Source of the DNA: Pelomyxa schiedti
Lineage: Eukaryota; Evosea; Pelobiontida; Pelomyxidae
Direction: 5' to 3'
NCBI GenBank assembly: GCA_020536535.1
Contig: JAHLWZ010000016.1
Span: 226,925-290,924 of the forward strand
Length of the DNA: 64,000 nucleotides
Under the pieces are notes generated by a model. That model was given only the letters and a program-made list of their open reading frames with translations, made no database searches and was not told the DNA's origin. A program made the position numbers and the translations under genes. Positions 61,811-64,000 of this stretch are shown in pieces (the stretch's first letter is position 1; the number at the start of each line of letters is the position of its first letter).

Positions 61811-63584
61811 ATGAGTGCCACAACGGGACTGGGTGTTGTGGAGGGGGAGCGTGTCAATGAGATGACTCCAGCAGAGTACATTGGGGAATACATGTCTAGA
61901 GTGACTGGTGCAAGTGGGCCAGTCGATGAGCGCCGTCTGCGAAATTTGAGGGCGAGAGTTACGTTCCCGGATGAGAGGCAACTGGCTGCTATTGTGAGGC
62001 ACGGGCCCAAGGCTGCCGACAAGGCTTTGTCATCATCTAAGTTGGCCTTCGTGTGTGGTGAGGACTTTTTGTCTGGAACAGTTGGAAAATACCGTAAGTG
62101 TCCCTCTTTTCGTTTACTCTTTGTTGTGTCTCCTCTTCAGTGAACAGTTCGCCACATTACAGGCAATTCATGTTTCAATAGATGATGAGCAGTTAATGAC
62201 CCTTGGTTTTGAGCGCCATTGGCTGTCTTCAAGTAATAGGCTCCAATTCATTCCTATGATTGAAACCATCATAAATAAGTACTTGTTTTGACGGTGTGGA
62301 AAGCAACACCTGATACCTGTGTATTGGCCACCTGGGACAACGTTTTCAACTGGGCCATTCCCCGAGTTTGCACCCCTGGTACTTGGTGGGCCAAAAAATT
62401 TCACTTGGTAACACAATCTAGATATAGCATCAAGGGTTTTGAGATGGCGTGAGGAATTGAAGAGAGATGGCTCGAAAATGCTTCAAGAGGCCTCTGCTGC
62501 AGGCCTAGACTCCTCTCCGCTATATCTATCGGATTATATAACGTCTCCTGATACAGCGTTGAACGCTAGACGCTTTCTGGCTAGCAATGTATTATATTTA
62601 ACTCGCTTATTCTCTGGAGATGGGTACACAACAGATGCCAAGGGAGTGAAGGGATTCAAGGAATATTTGACTCCCTCCGTGCCGGTGTCATCACTATGTG
62701 AAGTCGCAGTTCTCCCTCTTGCGCCGCTCATCTTATCCAAAACACCTCAAGTTGTCCTTGAACCCTCACCCATGTCAATTCATATTACATCTCTGGCGGA
62801 TATAGCAGCCCTGACCCATCCCGAGGCTACAATCAACACAGTTCCAGTATCTGAGGTTGAGCGCCGCTGCTTGGCCCTCGAGGATCGAACTCAAGATCCT
62901 AGAACATGCCGCGCTCGTTCGTGGATTGGATTCCTTGCCCCTGGTGAAAAGTTGTCCAGCTGCCTTCATGCTGATTACGTGTTTTGCGCGTCTGTTTTGC
63001 GTAACACACACAGAGGCCTCTCCTCCTGTCTGAGAAGGCTTTTGAGAGAAGCAGAAGCCGTCCGCGCATCACAATCCAAAGGAGTAATGGCAGATATTGA
63101 ACTTACCTTCACAGCATCAGAGATATCCCACACAGCCAAGCCACAGAATCTCCAACTCATTCACCGCATGTACGCTGGCGACCAACTCCCCCCGTATTAC
63201 TCTGGATCAGATGGTGGGACATCTACACCGCACACTTCGCCTTCTTCAGTTGCCTCTTTGGAATCTGATGTGAACTGTGGATGGTCAGATGAATACGTGA
63301 TAAAGAGTATAACTTTACCACCACTGGAAATCCTCGTTGCCGGAAACTGGCGCTGTGGCTCCGTCAGTATGATAGAAAGATATGGTTTTTACCAAGGAGG
63401 GTCTGGCACCAACCCTTACCGCATAGATCCAGCCCTGTTGTTCTCAGTTCTCACCGGTCAGATCTCACACTATGCCGTTTCTGCTGCTAAGAAACACGCC
63501 TTTGCCATGCAAAGATACAACGAGATCCACGGCGTAACTGCAGATCTCGACAAAGTGACACACGCCCTCGACTCTCTCCTTTAA
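61811..63584 (+). CDS. Unrecognised conserved-looking protein
   Basis: The first exon starts MSATTGLGVVEGERVNEMTP and continues AEYIGEYMSRVTGASGPVDE and VRHGPKAADKALSSSKLAFV. An intron with GTAAGT donor and CTTCAG acceptor (62094-62140) leads to IHVSIDDEQLMTLGFERHWL and a hydrophilic helix. A second intron (about 62279-62420) leads to a 380-codon last exon: LRWREELKRDGSKMLQEASA, NARRFLASNVLYLTRLFSGD, SLCEVAVLPLAPLILSKTPQ, SCLRRLLREAEAVRASQSKG, YVIKSITLPPLEILVAGNWR, CGSVSMIERYGFYQGGSGTN and KKHAFAMQRYNEIHGVTADL. Mixed alpha/beta, no signal peptide, no membrane helix. Both splice phases remain awkward, so the exact joins are uncertain. No domain recognised. Confidence 0.65.
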
Positions 63585-63715
63585 AAAACTCAAAATGTCA
63601 AAATGCCACCAAGGCAACGTGGTGCATTCGCCTTCGTGGCAGAAGAAAAAGGTTCTCAATTCGTGAAAATCACAACACCCACAAAGTAAAGGGGAAAAAA
63701 AACCAGGTAGTGGTG

Positions 63716-63929
63716 ATGTGCCAGGCAACATCAACCGCAGAAACCCCGACGACCGGATCGCAGCCTCCGTCGGTTTCGACACACGTCGCCCCCCCGCCTT
63801 GTGTTGATTTCTCGTGCGGGGAGAGGAGTGCGCCCGAGTCGTCGGCAACCGCGTCATCGTCGTCGTGCGCTGTTACGAGTGTGGCTACAGGTGTGCCCAG
63901 TGCCAGTGAGAAACGAGGCAAGGGCGAAC
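63716..63929 (+). CDS. first exon of a gene leaving the window (partial)
   Basis: An ATG at 63716 opens 71 codons (MCQATSTAETPTTGSQPPSV, then Ser/Ala/Thr/Cys-rich sequence) ending SASEKRGKGE at a GTAAGA donor (63930). The composition resembles the disordered N-termini of the other genes here. The rest lies beyond the poly-T. Function unknown; could be a chance frame. Confidence 0.45.
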
Positions 63930-63949
63930 GTAAGAATTCAATTTGCCTT

Positions 63950-63951
<2 letters not shown>

Positions 63952-64000
<49 letters not shown>
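63952..64000 (+). repeat. 49-nt poly-T run at window end
   Basis: Every base from 63952 to 64000 is T. It falls inside the presumed first intron of the partial gene. It is longer than any other homopolymer in the window (next longest about 21). Confidence 0.95.

Overview
This is a eukaryotic nuclear window from a compact, intron-rich protist genome. Nearly every gene is split by short GT...AG introns. In the PP2A gene nine introns of 43-112 nt can be placed exactly. There are no operons, ribosome binding sites, CRISPR arrays or recognisable transposons. The gene set points to Amoebozoa, possibly an archamoeba such as Pelomyxa or Mastigamoeba: a TKL-type receptor kinase with an MSP-like intracellular segment, an IQGAP without a calponin domain, a CAAX-less Rho GTPase, and a private multi-copy family with a 'VVDA..GF.IF' C-terminus. 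That placement is inference from gene content, not a phylogeny. All CDS spans below run from start to stop and include introns.

Layout. 0-6 kb: the 3' end of a private-family gene, the PP2A scaffold subunit A, a C-CAP-like beta-helix protein and a SIRT6/7-type sirtuin, all on +. 6-15 kb (minus): an amino-acid permease, a disordered-head coiled-coil protein and a cullin. 15-20 kb: akirin (+), a Lys/Ser/Arg-rich nuclear protein (-) and a Rho GTPase (-). 20.5-29.7 kb: a block of secreted or membrane proteins (five-repeat PPC-like protein, lectin-like secreted protein, type II ectoprotein) around a PX/scramblase-like protein. 29.8-41 kb: a double-PH protein (-), IQGAP (+), an ankyrin-like protein (-), eIF3e (+) and a TMEM151-like protein (+). 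42-44.6 kb: an Arg/Glu/Asp-rich nuclear protein and a small ubiquitin-like protein. 44.6-52 kb: one very large receptor kinase (-). 52-59 kb: a secreted glycosidase-like enzyme (+), a nuclear protein (-) and nibrin/NBS1 (+). 59-61.6 kb: a tandem pair of private-family genes, one intact and one decayed, plus a small relic. 61.8-64 kb: an unrecognised protein and the first exon of another gene that runs into a 49-nt poly-T.

Working together: several genes fall into shared cellular themes rather than linked pathways. Ubiquitin and regulated proteolysis are represented by the cullin, the ubiquitin-like protein and akirin; actin and membrane signalling by Rho, IQGAP, the PH protein, the PX protein and the receptor kinase; chromatin and DNA repair by the sirtuin, nibrin and the low-complexity nuclear proteins. 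Genes are packed tightly: several convergent pairs leave only 50-60 nt between stop codons, and one divergent pair leaves 89 nt between start codons, so transcripts probably overlap or share promoters.
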